NCBI GenBank assembly: GCA_035934995.1
Contig: DASYXI010000051.1
Span: 38,602 to 102,601 of the forward strand
Direction of reading: 5' to 3'
Source of the DNA: REEB95 sp035934995
GTDB lineage: Bacteria; Pseudomonadota; Alphaproteobacteria; ATCC43930; CGMCC-115725
Length of the DNA stretch: 64,000 nucleotides
A program made the translations under genes and the position numbers. This document shows positions 11,006 to 19,608 of this stretch, one piece after another (position 1 is the first letter of the stretch; each line of letters opens with the position of its first letter). The notes beneath the pieces are model-generated. The model was not told the DNA's origin, made no database searches, and saw nothing but the letters and a program-made list of their open reading frames with translations.

Positions 11006-12093
11006 CAGGCTTCCGCCCGAGAGCGCACAGCGGCGGCGCGCTCTCCCTCGCGTCCGTGAGTCGCGCCGGTGCGCGACTGCAGCGCGTCGACGGCCTGCGC
11101 CAGCAGCTCGTCGAGGATGTCCTTGGTCGATTGCTCGCGCGTCACCATGCCGACGCTTTGCCCAGCCATCACCGAGCCGCTCTCGACATCGCCGTCGATC
11201 ACCGCGCGGCGCAGGGCGCCGACCCAGAAGTGCTCGATTTCGAGCTGTGCGTCCTTTTGCGACAAGCCGCCCTTGGTGAAGCGTTCGACGACGTCGCGCT
11301 GCTTCTCCATGAAGGCACGGGTGCCTTCGTTGGCCAGGGCGCGCACCGGAATCACCGGAAAACGGGGATCGAGCTGCACCGACGGCACGGCGTCGCGCGC
11401 CGCCGCACGAATGAAGGCCTGTTTGAATTTCGGATGGGCGATCGACTCATGCGCGCAGACGAAGCGCGTGCCGAGCTGCACGCCCGATGCGCCCATTTCA
11501 AGACAGGAGGCGATCGCCGCGCCATGGCCGATGCCGCCGGCGACGAAAACCGGCACATCGTTGACGTGCGGCAGGATTTCCTGCGCCAGCACGCTGGTCG
11601 TAACCGGGCCGATATGGCCGCCGGCTTCCATGCCCTCGATGACGATGGCATCGGCGCCCATGCGCACCAGCTTTTTGACGATCGACAGCGCCGGCGCGAA
11701 GCACAGCAGCTTGACGCCGGATTGCTTGACTCGCGCGACCGCGGGCGCCGGCGGCAAAGCGCCAGCGAGCACGACGTGGCTGACGCGGCGCCGCGTGCAG
11801 ACGTCGATCAGGTCCATCAGCGCCGGATGGAGCGTGATAAGATTGACGCCGAACGGCTTCGTCGTGAGCGCCTGCGTCGCGGCGATCTCGGCGTCGAGTT
11901 GCGCCGGATTCATCGAGCCGCAGGCAACAACGCCGAATCCGCCGCCGTTCGAGATTGCAGCAACCAGATTGCGCTCGGACACCCATGTCATCGCGCCGCC
12001 CATGATGGCGCGTTCGGTGCCGAGAAAGCGGCAGCCGCGCGCCCACAGCCGGCCGAGCCAGTCCGCGGCGCGGGCCCGGTCGGCGGCGGTCAT
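11005..12093 (-). CDS. Nitronate monooxygenase / 2-nitropropane dioxygenase family flavoprotein
   Basis: This is an FMN-dependent TIM-barrel protein of the nitronate monooxygenase/FabK-like family. The 362 residues show the family's GGGFGVVACGSM loop near the N-terminus, EGMEAGGHIGP with the conserved His and Gly residues that contact FMN, and AGGIGHGAAIA with GVQLGTRF for phosphate binding. It overlaps lysC upstream by four bases and ptsP downstream by one base, which places it inside a tightly coupled lysC-ptsP transcript. The true substrate is not predictable from sequence; nitronate detoxification is the family default. Confidence 0.85.
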   Translation of the reverse strand: MTAADRARAADWLGRLWARGCRFLGTERAIMGGAMTWVSERNLVAAISNGGGFGVVACGSMNPAQLDAEIAATQALTTKPFGVNLITLHPALMDLIDVCTRRRVSHVVLAGALPPAPAVARVKQSGVKLLCFAPALSIVKKLVRMGADAIVIEGMEAGGHIGPVTTSVLAQEILPHVNDVPVFVAGGIGHGAAIASCLEMGASGVQLGTRFVCAHESIAHPKFKQAFIRAAARDAVPSVQLDPRFPVIPVRALANEGTRAFMEKQRDVVERFTKGGLSQKDAQLEIEHFWVGALRRAVIDGDVESGSVMAGQSVGMVTREQSTKDILDELLAQAVDALQSRTGATHGREGERAAAVRSRAEA

Positions 12094-13310
12094 TCGGCGT
12101 CGAGCCCGTAGGCGGTGTGCAGCGCGCGCACGGCGAGTTCGGTGTATTCCTCCGCCACCAGCACGCTCACCTTGATCTCCGAGGTCGAGATCACCTGGAT
12201 GTTGATGTTCTTGTTGGCGAGGGTCGAGAACATCTTCTGCGCGACGCCGGCGTGACTCCGCATGCCGACGCCGATGACCGAAATCTTGACGACGTTGGGG
12301 TCGGGCTTGAGCTCGGCATAGGCGAGCGCCTTGCGCTGCGCCTCGAGCACCTTCACCGTGCGCGCGAGATCGGCCTTGCTGACCGTGAACGTCAGATCGG
12401 TCGTGCGCCCGTCGTCGGAGATGTTCTGCACGATCATGTCGACGTTGATCGCATGCTCGGCCAGCGGCCCGAAGATCGCGGCGGCCACGCCCGGCCGATC
12501 AGCCACTTTGACCAGCGTCACTTTGGCATCGTCGCGGCTATAGGCGATGCCGCTCACCACCTGCTTTTCCAAGATCTCGTCCTCGTCCACGACCAATGTG
12601 CCCGGCGTATCCTCGAAGCTCGACAGCACCTGCACGCGCACGCGATGGTTCATTGCCATCTCGACCGAACGCGTCTGCAGGACCTTCGCGCCTTGCGAGG
12701 CGAATTCCAGCATCTCCTCGTAGGTTATTCTATCGAGCTTGCGCGCCTTCGCAACGATGCGCGGGTCCGACGTATAGACGCCATCGACATCGGTAAAGAT
12801 GTCGCAGCGCTCGGCCTCGAGGGCCGCCGCCAGCGCCACCGCCGACGTGTCGGAGCCACCGCGGCCGAGGGTCGTAATCCGTGAATCGGGACCGAGTCCC
12901 TGGAAACCGGCGACCACCGCCACCTGCCCACGGGCGAGCCGTGTCCGCAGATCTTTGACTTGAATTTCGGCGATGCGCGCGCGGCCGTGCATACCGTCCG
13001 TTTGAATCGGAATCTGCCAGCCGAGCCACGAACGCGCGTCGATGCCGAGATCCTGCAACGCCAGCGCCAATAACCCGGCGGTGACTTGCTCGCCCGAGGC
13101 GACGACGACGTCGTATTCGCGCGCGTCGTGGAGGCGCGCGATCTGGTTCGTCCAGTCGACGAGCTGATTGGTCGCGCCGGCCATCGCCGAGACGACGACC
13201 GCCACCTCGTTATGGGCGTCGACCTCGCGCTTGACGCGCTGCGCGACATTCTTGATCCGGTCGATCCCGGCGACGGAGGTGCCGCCGAATTTCTGTACGA
13301 TACGCGCCAT
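12090..13310 (-). CDS. lysC: Aspartate kinase
   Basis: Aspartate kinase phosphorylates aspartate, the first step to lysine, threonine and methionine. The 406-residue protein begins MARIVQKFGGTSV with the KFGGTS catalytic motif and continues through the amino-acid-kinase domain (GRGGSDTSAVALAAAL, FTDVDGVYTSDPR). It ends with two ACT domains, which mediate feedback inhibition. The start at 13310 is set by the family motif; upstream in-frame codons are Arg/Pro-rich noise. It is the first gene of the coupled lysC/nitronate-monooxygenase-like/ptsP unit and diverges from ubiG. Confidence 0.96.
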   Translation of the reverse strand: MARIVQKFGGTSVAGIDRIKNVAQRVKREVDAHNEVAVVVSAMAGATNQLVDWTNQIARLHDAREYDVVVASGEQVTAGLLALALQDLGIDARSWLGWQIPIQTDGMHGRARIAEIQVKDLRTRLARGQVAVVAGFQGLGPDSRITTLGRGGSDTSAVALAAALEAERCDIFTDVDGVYTSDPRIVAKARKLDRITYEEMLEFASQGAKVLQTRSVEMAMNHRVRVQVLSSFEDTPGTLVVDEDEILEKQVVSGIAYSRDDAKVTLVKVADRPGVAAAIFGPLAEHAINVDMIVQNISDDGRTTDLTFTVSKADLARTVKVLEAQRKALAYAELKPDPNVVKISVIGVGMRSHAGVAQKMFSTLANKNINIQVISTSEIKVSVLVAEEYTELAVRALHTAYGLDAE

Positions 13311-13358
13311 GACGAAAGAAGCCCGTGGGCTGGGAGGTTGCCGACAAAAGGGCGGGTA

Positions 13359-13388
13359 TACATACTCTTTCCCGCGCGACGGGGGCAA
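13359..13388 (-). promoter_or_regulatory. Candidate sigma-70 promoter for lysC operon
   Basis: On the minus strand, TTGCCC and TATGTA are separated by 18 bases, about 50 bases upstream of the lysC ATG and in the gap shared with ubiG. The match is moderate and it is the only such pair seen in the gap. Confidence 0.4.
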
Positions 13389-13455
13389 GGCGACGAAGGA
13401 ACGACGGCATGGACGCAACGGACACACCGCCCGCACCGCCGCCCTCGGGACCCCA

Positions 13456-14265
13456 ATGACCGCCACGCCACGCCGCCAACGGAGGCGTCGGCCGGGCCGG
13501 CGGCGGCCGGTTGCCGCGCGACACCGGCGGTCGACAGTCGACGCCAGCGAGATCGCCAATTTCGCCGCCGTGGCGCGCGCCTGGTGGGACCCCAATGGCG
13601 AGTTCCGCCCGCTTCATCGACTCAATCCGGTGCGGCTGACCTTCCTGCGCGATCAGCTGGCACGTCATTTCGGTCGCGATCCGACCTCAACCCGCCCGTT
13701 CAAGGGTCTCACCCTGCTCGACATCGGCTGCGGCGGCGGCATTGTCGCCGAACCGTTGGCGCGGCTCGGCTTCGCGGTCACCGGAATCGACGCCGACGCG
13801 ACCGCGATCCGGATCGCGCGAGCGCACGCGGCCGACGCCGGCCTCGCGATCGATTACCGACAGGCCGCCGCCGAAGATCTGGTGCGGGCGCGGAAGCGTT
13901 TCGATGCCGTCCTGGCGCTCGAGGTGATCGAGCACAGCGCCGATCCCGCATTATTTCTCGCCACGGCGACATCGCTGATGGCGCCGAGCGGCGCTTTTGC
14001 ACTGTCGACTTTGAGCCGTACGCTCCGTTCTTTTCTCTTTGCGATTGTCGGCGCGGAGTACCTACTGCGCTGGGTACCGCACGGCACGCACCGCTGGTCG
14101 AAATTCGTGCGACCCTCGGAAGTGGCTGAGATGCTTCGTAAAAGCGGCGTCGAAACGCGCGCTGTCACGGCCTTGAACTACGCGCCGGACGGCGGCGGCT
14201 GGCGGCTCGGCGGACGGCCAAACGTCAATTATTTACTATTTGCCAGCAAACCGGCGGGGAAATAA
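13456..14265 (+). CDS. ubiG: Ubiquinone biosynthesis O-methyltransferase UbiG
   Basis: UbiG performs both O-methylations of the ubiquinone ring. The protein has the family's STVDASEIANFAAVARAWWDPNGEF start region, SAM-binding LLDIGCGGGIVAEPLAR, and EVIEHSADP in the motif-II region. The C-terminal part includes the HGTHRWSKFV segment typical of UbiG, where it contributes to membrane association. The start at 13456 gives 269 residues with an Arg-rich extension of about 25 residues before the family homology, so a later start near STVDA is possible. It lies divergently from lysC, a common alphaproteobacterial arrangement. Confidence 0.92.
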   Translation: MTATPRRQRRRRPGRRRPVAARHRRSTVDASEIANFAAVARAWWDPNGEFRPLHRLNPVRLTFLRDQLARHFGRDPTSTRPFKGLTLLDIGCGGGIVAEPLARLGFAVTGIDADATAIRIARAHAADAGLAIDYRQAAAEDLVRARKRFDAVLALEVIEHSADPALFLATATSLMAPSGAFALSTLSRTLRSFLFAIVGAEYLLRWVPHGTHRWSKFVRPSEVAEMLRKSGVETRAVTALNYAPDGGGWRLGGRPNVNYLLFASKPAGK

Positions 14266-14391
14266 TCTTATGTATTGTGCCGATTCTCGGACTAGATCAG
14301 TTCGGGCGTGAGGGCATTTCACCAGTCCAAAGACGGAACTCAACCGTCGGTCTTGGATGGAATGTGGGGGGTTATTTCCGATGGTGCATCC

Positions 14392-14961
14392 ATGAACGCA
14401 TTTGCGTCGCAGCCCGGCGAAGCCGCACGGCTGTCCGGTAAAATTAAATGGTTCAATCGCAGCAAGGGGTTCGGGTTCATCGTTCCGGATGACGGCACGA
14501 GCGACGTGTTCTTGCCGCTCGCCGTCCTCGAACGGTCCGGCTTCGGCGAGGCGCCCGACGGCGCCAGCATCACCTTCGAGTGGGTGCAAGGGCCGAAAGG
14601 CCGCGCCGCGACGCAGGTCCTCGACCTCGACGCCTCGACCGCCACGCCGCGGGCGCCCAGGGAACGTGGGGGTGAGCGCGGCGGCTTCCGGTCGCGCGAT
14701 GGCGGCGGTGGCTTTGGCGGCGATATGCCGTCCGGTCCGGCTGAATCGCTCGACGGCGTGGTCAAATGGTACGACCCGGCGCGCGGCTTCGGATTCATCC
14801 TGCCGAACGACGGCAGCAAGGACATCTTCGTGCACATCACGGCGCTGCGCCGCTCCGGCATCGACGGGCTCGAGCCCGGCCAGCCGGTTCGCATGATGGT
14901 GTCGCAGGCGCGCCGCGGACGCGAGGCCTCGTCCATCGAATTGCTGCCGCACAACGGCTGA
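14392..14961 (+). CDS. Two-domain cold-shock protein
   Basis: This protein of about 189 residues has two cold-shock OB-fold domains joined by an Arg/Gly-rich linker. The first carries KIKWFNRSKGFGFIVPDDG and the second VVKWYDPARGFGFILPNDG with DIFVHITAL, so both have the RNP1-type KGFGFI/RGFGFI and RNP2-type motifs for single-stranded nucleic-acid binding. The linker contains RGGERGGF-type repeats. Double-CSD proteins of this kind are typical of alphaproteobacteria and act as RNA chaperones. No strong ribosome site marks the start; ATGs at 14308 and 14362 in the same frame are alternatives. Confidence 0.88.
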   Translation: MNAFASQPGEAARLSGKIKWFNRSKGFGFIVPDDGTSDVFLPLAVLERSGFGEAPDGASITFEWVQGPKGRAATQVLDLDASTATPRAPRERGGERGGFRSRDGGGGFGGDMPSGPAESLDGVVKWYDPARGFGFILPNDGSKDIFVHITALRRSGIDGLEPGQPVRMMVSQARRGREASSIELLPHNG

Positions 14962-14970
14962 CGATTTCCG

Positions 14971-16131
14971 TCACCGCGTCCGTGAGCTGACCGCGAAGCC
15001 GGAGAGCGCCGCGGCGGCCGCGGCCACGAAGAATGCCACCCGGTAACTGCCGGTCATATCGATGATCGCGCCAAATATCGGCGGCCCGAGCAGTGCGCCG
15101 ACGAACGTCAGCGCCAGCGCGCCGCCGGTCGCCATGCCGGCGCTGCCCGCCGGCGCCAGGCGCGCGACTTCGGCGAGAAACACGCCGTTCCAACCCAGCG
15201 CGACGGCGCCGAGCGCCGCCGCCACGGCCAACACCAGGGCGAACGGCCACCCCGGTCCGACCAGTGCCAGCAATGCCCCAGTGGCCCCGATAGTCAGGCC
15301 AAGTAGGCTCAAGGCCTGCCGCGCACCGAGCAGGCGATCCGCCGTCCAACCCCACAGGACGCGGCCCACGATACCGGCGGCCTGGAGCACCGCCATCACG
15401 ACGCCGGCCGCGACCAGCGCCATGCCGGCCCGTTCGGTCAGGAAATTGACGACGAAGGCGCTGACGCACAGCTGCATCGCCGAATAGCTGAGCGAAGCGA
15501 GCGCCAGGCGACGCAGCACCGGCTCGCCGAGCACCATGTTGACGGCGGCGACGATATGGCTGCCGCCGGCCGCCTTGGGGTCCACATCGTCGTCGAGGCT
15601 TTTGTGCAACGGCTCGCAGACGATCGCGAGCAAGGCGCTGACCGCCGCGACCGCGAGCGCCGCGCCGCGCCAGCCGAATGGAATCGCCAGCGGCGGCACC
15701 ACGAGTCCCGCCAACGCGCCGCCGAGCGGCACGCCGGTTTGCTTGATCGAGAAAACGAGCGCGCGTCGCGCCGGCGGCGTCTGCCGGATCAGCAGATGCG
15801 AACTTGCCGGCGTCATCGGTCCATAGCCAACGCCGATGAAGACGGCGCCGATGAGACCAAGCCAGATCGAGGCGCTGGCCAGCAACGCCAACCCGACTGC
15901 GCCGACGACCAACGCCGCCTGGCTGACGCGGATCGCGCCGTAGCGTCGTACCGGCCCGCCCGACATGCCGGTCGAAAGAACCGCCGCGGCATAAACCACC
16001 GCCGTGAAGACGCCGATATGATTGGCGCTGACGCCGAAGTCCGGTGCGGCGAGCCCGGCGAATACCGGCGGCGCCAAGACCATCAGCGTGGCCAGCGCCT
16101 GGATGGCGAGCGTGGCGATCAGAACGAGCAT
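14971..16131 (-). CDS. Major facilitator superfamily transporter
   Basis: This is a 386-residue inner-membrane carrier with about 12 hydrophobic segments. The A-motif region between helices 2 and 3 reads GGPVRRYGAIR, and helix 4-5 has GVGYGPMTPASSHLL followed by RRALVFSIKQTGVPLG, a pattern seen in MFS carriers related to the CynX/NarK-like and sugar/organic-acid groups. The substrate cannot be inferred. It converges with the cold-shock gene, with only 9 bases between the two stops, and diverges from gcrA. Confidence 0.8.
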   Translation of the reverse strand: MLVLIATLAIQALATLMVLAPPVFAGLAAPDFGVSANHIGVFTAVVYAAAVLSTGMSGGPVRRYGAIRVSQAALVVGAVGLALLASASIWLGLIGAVFIGVGYGPMTPASSHLLIRQTPPARRALVFSIKQTGVPLGGALAGLVVPPLAIPFGWRGAALAVAAVSALLAIVCEPLHKSLDDDVDPKAAGGSHIVAAVNMVLGEPVLRRLALASLSYSAMQLCVSAFVVNFLTERAGMALVAAGVVMAVLQAAGIVGRVLWGWTADRLLGARQALSLLGLTIGATGALLALVGPGWPFALVLAVAAALGAVALGWNGVFLAEVARLAPAGSAGMATGGALALTFVGALLGPPIFGAIIDMTGSYRVAFFVAAAAAALSGFAVSSRTR

Positions 16132-16273
16132 GCCATCGCGCGTTCGTACGGTGGGCCGGACTGCTGTGAATCCCGGGGATATCCGAATCGCAAGTATTGG
16201 CCGGTCCGGTCGCCCATGATACCGTATTTAGTGGTTGGACGATCTCTCACCACGATATACGGGGGGACGGCTT

Positions 16274-16624
16274 ATGGAATCGATCTGGACGACTGAACTC
16301 GTACAGAACCTTGCCCGACTCTGGGACGAAGGACATTCGACGGCTGAAATCGGTCGCCGACTCGGAGTGAGCAAGAATGCCGTGGTGGGGAAGGCACACC
16401 GGCTGGCGCTGACGCCGCGGCCATCGCCGCTGAAGCGCCCGCCGATGCGTCGTCCCGCGCCGGCGGCCGCGGCGACAGGCAGCGGAAACTGCTCCTGGCC
16501 GACCGGACATCCGGGCGACAAGGATTTCGGCTTCTGCGGCAAGCGCACGCTCATGGGCAAGCCGTACTGCGCCGAACATGCAGCGATGGCGTACGTACGG
16601 CCGAAGAGCCACAACGCAGCCTGA
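16274..16624 (+). CDS. gcrA: GcrA-type cell-cycle regulator
   Basis: GcrA is an alphaproteobacterial transcription factor that binds sigma-70 holoenzyme at promoters carrying GANTC methylation sites and controls cell-cycle genes. The 116-residue protein has the N-terminal helix-turn-helix (WDEGHSTAEIGRRLGVSKNAVVGKAHRL) and the C-terminal CSWPTG...FCGKRTLMGKPYCAEHAAMAY segment with its conserved cysteines and histidine. The ATG at 16274 follows a GGGGGGACGG ribosome site and is preferred over an ATG at 16235. A strong terminator follows, so the gene is probably monocistronic. Confidence 0.9.
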   Translation: MESIWTTELVQNLARLWDEGHSTAEIGRRLGVSKNAVVGKAHRLALTPRPSPLKRPPMRRPAPAAAATGSGNCSWPTGHPGDKDFGFCGKRTLMGKPYCAEHAAMAYVRPKSHNAA

Positions 16625-16648
16625 ATCGAGCTGAGACGAGTCAAACGG

Positions 16649-16676
16649 ACACTCCCGGCGGCAACGCCGGGAGTGT
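16649..16676 (+). terminator. Rho-independent-type terminator after gcrA
   Basis: A perfect 12-bp stem (ACACTCCCGGCG paired with its complement) and a GCAA loop lie 25 bases after the gcrA stop, followed by a T-poor tract ending in GTTT. The opposing gene's stop lies just beyond, so it may insulate both directions. Confidence 0.75.
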
Positions 16677-16683
16677 TCGCGTT

Positions 16684-17676
16684 TCAGCGGAAATACCATA
16701 GGCCGCGTTTTGCCGACCGCGCCGCACCTTGGGCCGGAAGGTAATCGTAGCTCTGATTCGAATCGGCAAGCGCCAGCCCCTCAATGACCAGGAAGCGGCC
16801 GAGATCGTTGCCTTCTTCGTCGAGGCAGATCGCGCCGAGCGTGCCGTGCTGACCCGGTGGCACGCGGCAGGCGACGATCGAATGGCCGGCCAGCTTCTGG
16901 GTCAGTGCCGCCATCGCGACGACGGCGCATGATTTCACCGTTCCCTTGGCGCCGGCGCAGCGATCCTCGGATCCGGCCGGCGCGACGCCGAACAGCTGTA
17001 CCGTCTGGCCTTCGACATTGAGCGTCAGCGGGCCGGTCACCCGAGCATGGCCGCTGAACACCGCCGGCCGGCCGACCGGCGCGAACACGGCCGGTCGCGG
17101 CGGCGACGGCTTGACCGGCGGTGCCGCAGACGCCGTCCGCTGTGGCTCGGGCGACGCCGTGGGCGGCGACGCAGCCGGAACGATGGTGAAGGTCCGACCT
17201 TTCCGATCACTCATCGTCACCGCGCCGAACGGTTTGGTGTCGCTGTCGCTGGGCACGGCGTGAACGACGGGCGGCGCCACCGCGACGGTCGGCAGGTCCG
17301 GCACCGCCGATGCCGGCGGGGTGTTGCCCGACGGCGGCAACTCGACATGCAGCGGTGGCGACGGCCCCAGGATCAACGCGCTCTCGCCGCCGAACGCCGA
17401 ACGCAGGGCCGAACTTGTCGCCGCGTCGGACGGCGGCGATGAAGCGGCGGTTGCGGGTTGCGACGGCGGCACTGTCTTGGTTGCCTCCGGCTTGGGCGTC
17501 GGTTGCGACGGTGCGACCGCGGCGCTTTGGATCGCCGTTTTGTGATGCCGCACGATCAATGTTGTCGCCGAACCGACGAGCGCGACGCCGAGCGCGACCA
17601 CCAGCCACTTGCGCAGTGAAAGATTGCGCGCGTGCCGGATCCAGGCCTTGCGGACGGGGTGGTTTTCGCTTGACAT
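16684..17676 (-). CDS. Membrane-anchored thermonuclease-like (SNase-fold) protein, probably inactive
   Basis: The 330-residue protein has an N-terminal cytoplasmic stretch, one membrane helix at about residues 24-42, a long Pro/Ala/Ser-rich linker and a C-terminal domain of about 110 residues resembling the staphylococcal-nuclease fold. The ending ALADSNQSYDYLPAQGAARSAKRGLWYF matches the last helix of thermonuclease-like proteins. The usual catalytic positions look replaced: RLxGIDxPE reads QLFGVAPAGSE, and the later GR motif reads HGTLG. A binding role at the envelope is therefore more likely than nuclease activity. The start at 17676 avoids overlap with the divergent tatA promoter region. 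Confidence 0.6.
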   Translation of the reverse strand: MSSENHPVRKAWIRHARNLSLRKWLVVALGVALVGSATTLIVRHHKTAIQSAAVAPSQPTPKPEATKTVPPSQPATAASSPPSDAATSSALRSAFGGESALILGPSPPLHVELPPSGNTPPASAVPDLPTVAVAPPVVHAVPSDSDTKPFGAVTMSDRKGRTFTIVPAASPPTASPEPQRTASAAPPVKPSPPRPAVFAPVGRPAVFSGHARVTGPLTLNVEGQTVQLFGVAPAGSEDRCAGAKGTVKSCAVVAMAALTQKLAGHSIVACRVPPGQHGTLGAICLDEEGNDLGRFLVIEGLALADSNQSYDYLPAQGAARSAKRGLWYFR

Positions 17677-17745
17677 ACGGCTGTTACGTCTGCGCCATCT
17701 GGGGCTTAAACTTACCTCAACCGGACCATTTTCCGAGGTTTTACC

Positions 17746-17970
17746 ATGGGTTCCTTCAGCCTGCTGCATTGGCTGGTCGTTCTCGTCATCGTCGTCCTAT
17801 TGTTCGGCGCCGGCAAACTGCCGCGAGTCATGGGCGACTTCGCCAGGGGCATCAAGGCCTTCAAGGCAGGGATGAAAGAGGAAGACGCCGAGACCGAGAC
17901 CAAGCCCACGCAGCAAGTGCAGCCGCCTGCCGCGTCCGCCAGCGACCGGCCGGCCCACGACCGCAGCTGA
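17746..17970 (+). CDS. tatA: Twin-arginine translocase subunit TatA
   Basis: TatA forms the pore-like oligomer of the Tat pathway for folded proteins. The 74-residue protein has one N-terminal membrane helix (about residues 6-20), the FGAGKLP hinge and an amphipathic helix (MGDFARGIKAFKAGM), followed by a polar tail. tatB and tatC are not adjacent, so this is either an orphan tatA or a split tat system. A CCGAGG ribosome site precedes the ATG. It is the first gene of a plus-strand run into the queuosine genes. Confidence 0.92.
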   Translation: MGSFSLLHWLVVLVIVVLLFGAGKLPRVMGDFARGIKAFKAGMKEEDAETETKPTQQVQPPAASASDRPAHDRS

Positions 17971-17996
17971 ACGCCGCGAGCGCCGCCGCCGAAGAC

Positions 17997-18557
17997 ATGA
18001 GCGAACAACGGTTTCCGCCGCTCGCCGAGAGCGCGATGACGGCTGAGCAGAAGCGTGTCGCGGCGGCGATCGCCGAGAACCGCAAAGCGCTGCGCGGTCC
18101 GTTCCACATGCTGCTGCGTCATCCCGCGCTCGGCGACCGGGTGCAGAATGTCGGCCGTTATCTGCGTTTCGAAAACACGCTGCCCGATACGGTCAAGGAG
18201 CTGGCGATCCTGGTCACGGCGCGCCATTGGGGCGCACAATTCGAATGGGCGGTGCATCGCAACTTCGCGCTCGAGGTTGGCTTGCCGGCTTCGGTGTGCG
18301 ATGCAATCGGCCGCGGCGAAAGGCCGACGGGTCTGACGCCGGAGCAGCAAGCCGCTTACGATTTCGTCAGCGAGCTGCTCGCCACCAAAGCCGTGAGCGA
18401 TCCGGTTTTTGCGCGCGCCAAGCAAGCCTTCGGCGAGACGGGCGTGGTCGAGCTCACGGTTTGCGTCGGCTATTACGGGCTGATCGGCCTCGTCCTCAAC
18501 ACCGATCGCACGCCGCTGCCGCCCGGCGCCGCGCCGCTGCCGCCGCTCGCCTCCTGA
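17997..18557 (+). CDS. Carboxymuconolactone decarboxylase-family protein
   Basis: This 186-residue all-helical protein belongs to the CMD/AhpD superfamily: residues around 60-100 read LPDTVKELAILVTARHWGAQFEWAVHRNFALEVGL, the core helices of the fold. The CxxC pair of AhpD peroxidase-type members is absent, which resembles the group related to gamma-carboxymuconolactone decarboxylase. It is longer than PcaC and lies 20 kb from the pca operon, so a role in protocatechuate breakdown is not supported. It is 26 bases after tatA and 19 bases before queA and is probably co-transcribed. Confidence 0.75.
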   Translation: MSEQRFPPLAESAMTAEQKRVAAAIAENRKALRGPFHMLLRHPALGDRVQNVGRYLRFENTLPDTVKELAILVTARHWGAQFEWAVHRNFALEVGLPASVCDAIGRGERPTGLTPEQQAAYDFVSELLATKAVSDPVFARAKQAFGETGVVELTVCVGYYGLIGLVLNTDRTPLPPGAAPLPPLAS

Positions 18558-18570
18558 CGCGCGCGGGCCT

Positions 18571-18583
18571 CCCGCAATGCGGG
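18571..18583 (+). promoter_or_regulatory. Hairpin enclosing the queA start codon
   Basis: CCCGC and GCGGG flank the trinucleotide AAT, so the queA ATG lies at the tip of a 5-bp GC stem. No clear ribosome site precedes it. This could limit initiation unless ribosomes arrive from the upstream gene. Confidence 0.4.
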
Positions 18584-19608
18584 TCGACGATTTCGATTTT
18601 CCGCTGCCGCGTCGACTGATTGCCGCGCATCCGATCGAGCCGCGCGACGCCGCGCGGCTCCTCGTCGTCGGTCACGAATTCGCCGACAAAAGCGTGCGCG
18701 ATCTGCCCGTTCTGCTGCGCCGCGGCGACGTGCTGGTGGTCAACGATACGCGCGTGATTCCGACGCGGCTGTACGGAAGCCGTGGCCAGGCTGCGGTCGA
18801 GGCGACGCTCCACCGTCGCGAAACGCCGACGCGCTGGCGTGCCTTCGTCAAGAACGCACGCCGGCTGAAAGCCGGCGACCGTATCGAATTCGCCGCCGAT
18901 TTCTCCGCCATCGTCGCGGCGCGACATGTCGAAGGCGATCTCAGCCTCGACTTCGATTGCGGCGGCGACGATTTGCGCGCGGCGCTCGAACGCTACGGCG
19001 CCATGCCGCTGCCGCCTTATATCAAGCGACCACGCGGCGGCGACGCGCACGACCGCGCCGATTACCAGACGATCTTCGCGGCGCACGACGGCGCCGTCGC
19101 GGCGCCGACCGCTGGGCTGCATTTCACGCCGCCGCTGCTCGATGCGCTCGACCGCGCCGGCATCGCGCGGGTGACCGTGACCTTGCACGTCGGAGCCGGT
19201 ACCTTCCTGCCCGTCAAGGTGGCCGACACGGCGGATCACGTGATGCACGGCGAATGGGGAACGATCGGCGCTGAGGCGGCGGCGCGGTTCAACGCCGCGC
19301 GGGCGGCGGGCGGCCGCATCGCCGCGGTCGGCACGACGGCGGTGCGCTTGCTCGAAAGCGCCGCCGCCGACGGTCTGGTGAAGCCCTTCACGGGTGAAAC
19401 CGATCTCTTCATCACGCCCGGCTATCGCTTCCGCGCGGTCGACGTGCTGTTCACCAACTTTCATTTGCCGCGCTCGACCCTCTTCATGCTGGTCTCGGCC
19501 TTCGCTGGCCTCGACCGCATGAAGCGCGCCTATGCCCATGCTGTGGAAGCGGGTTACCGCTTCTTCTCCTACGGCGACGCGTGCCTCTTGCTGCCGGAAC
19601 GGCGATGA
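18577..19608 (+). CDS. queA: S-adenosylmethionine:tRNA ribosyltransferase-isomerase QueA
   Basis: QueA transfers ribose from SAM to the 7-aminomethyl-7-deazaguanine at tRNA position 34, making epoxyqueuosine. The 343-residue protein has the full family length and motifs, including DDFDFPLPRRLIAAHP at the start, VNDTRVIPTRLYG, and AAPTAGLHFTPPLLDAL followed by HVGAGTFLPVK. Its stop overlaps the tgt start by four bases (ATGA). The gene opens the block queA-tgt-queF-queG, which holds the reactions from preQ0 to queuosine. Confidence 0.96.
   Translation: MRVDDFDFPLPRRLIAAHPIEPRDAARLLVVGHEFADKSVRDLPVLLRRGDVLVVNDTRVIPTRLYGSRGQAAVEATLHRRETPTRWRAFVKNARRLKAGDRIEFAADFSAIVAARHVEGDLSLDFDCGGDDLRAALERYGAMPLPPYIKRPRGGDAHDRADYQTIFAAHDGAVAAPTAGLHFTPPLLDALDRAGIARVTVTLHVGAGTFLPVKVADTADHVMHGEWGTIGAEAAARFNAARAAGGRIAAVGTTAVRLLESAAADGLVKPFTGETDLFITPGYRFRAVDVLFTNFHLPRSTLFMLVSAFAGLDRMKRAYAHAVEAGYRFFSYGDACLLLPERR

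Noticed and set aside
9524..12111. Long plus-strand open frames opposite ptsP and the nitronate-monooxygenase-like gene
   Set aside because: They mirror well-conserved minus-strand enzymes and have Arg/His-rich shadow composition.
17997..18557. pcaC (gamma-carboxymuconolactone decarboxylase)
   Set aside because: The protein is about 60 residues longer than PcaC and lies in a tatA-queuosine context far from the pca operon.
18558..18576. preQ1 riboswitch before the queuosine genes
   Set aside because: The gap before queA is only 19 bases, too short for the aptamer plus an expression platform, and the genes are downstream of tatA.
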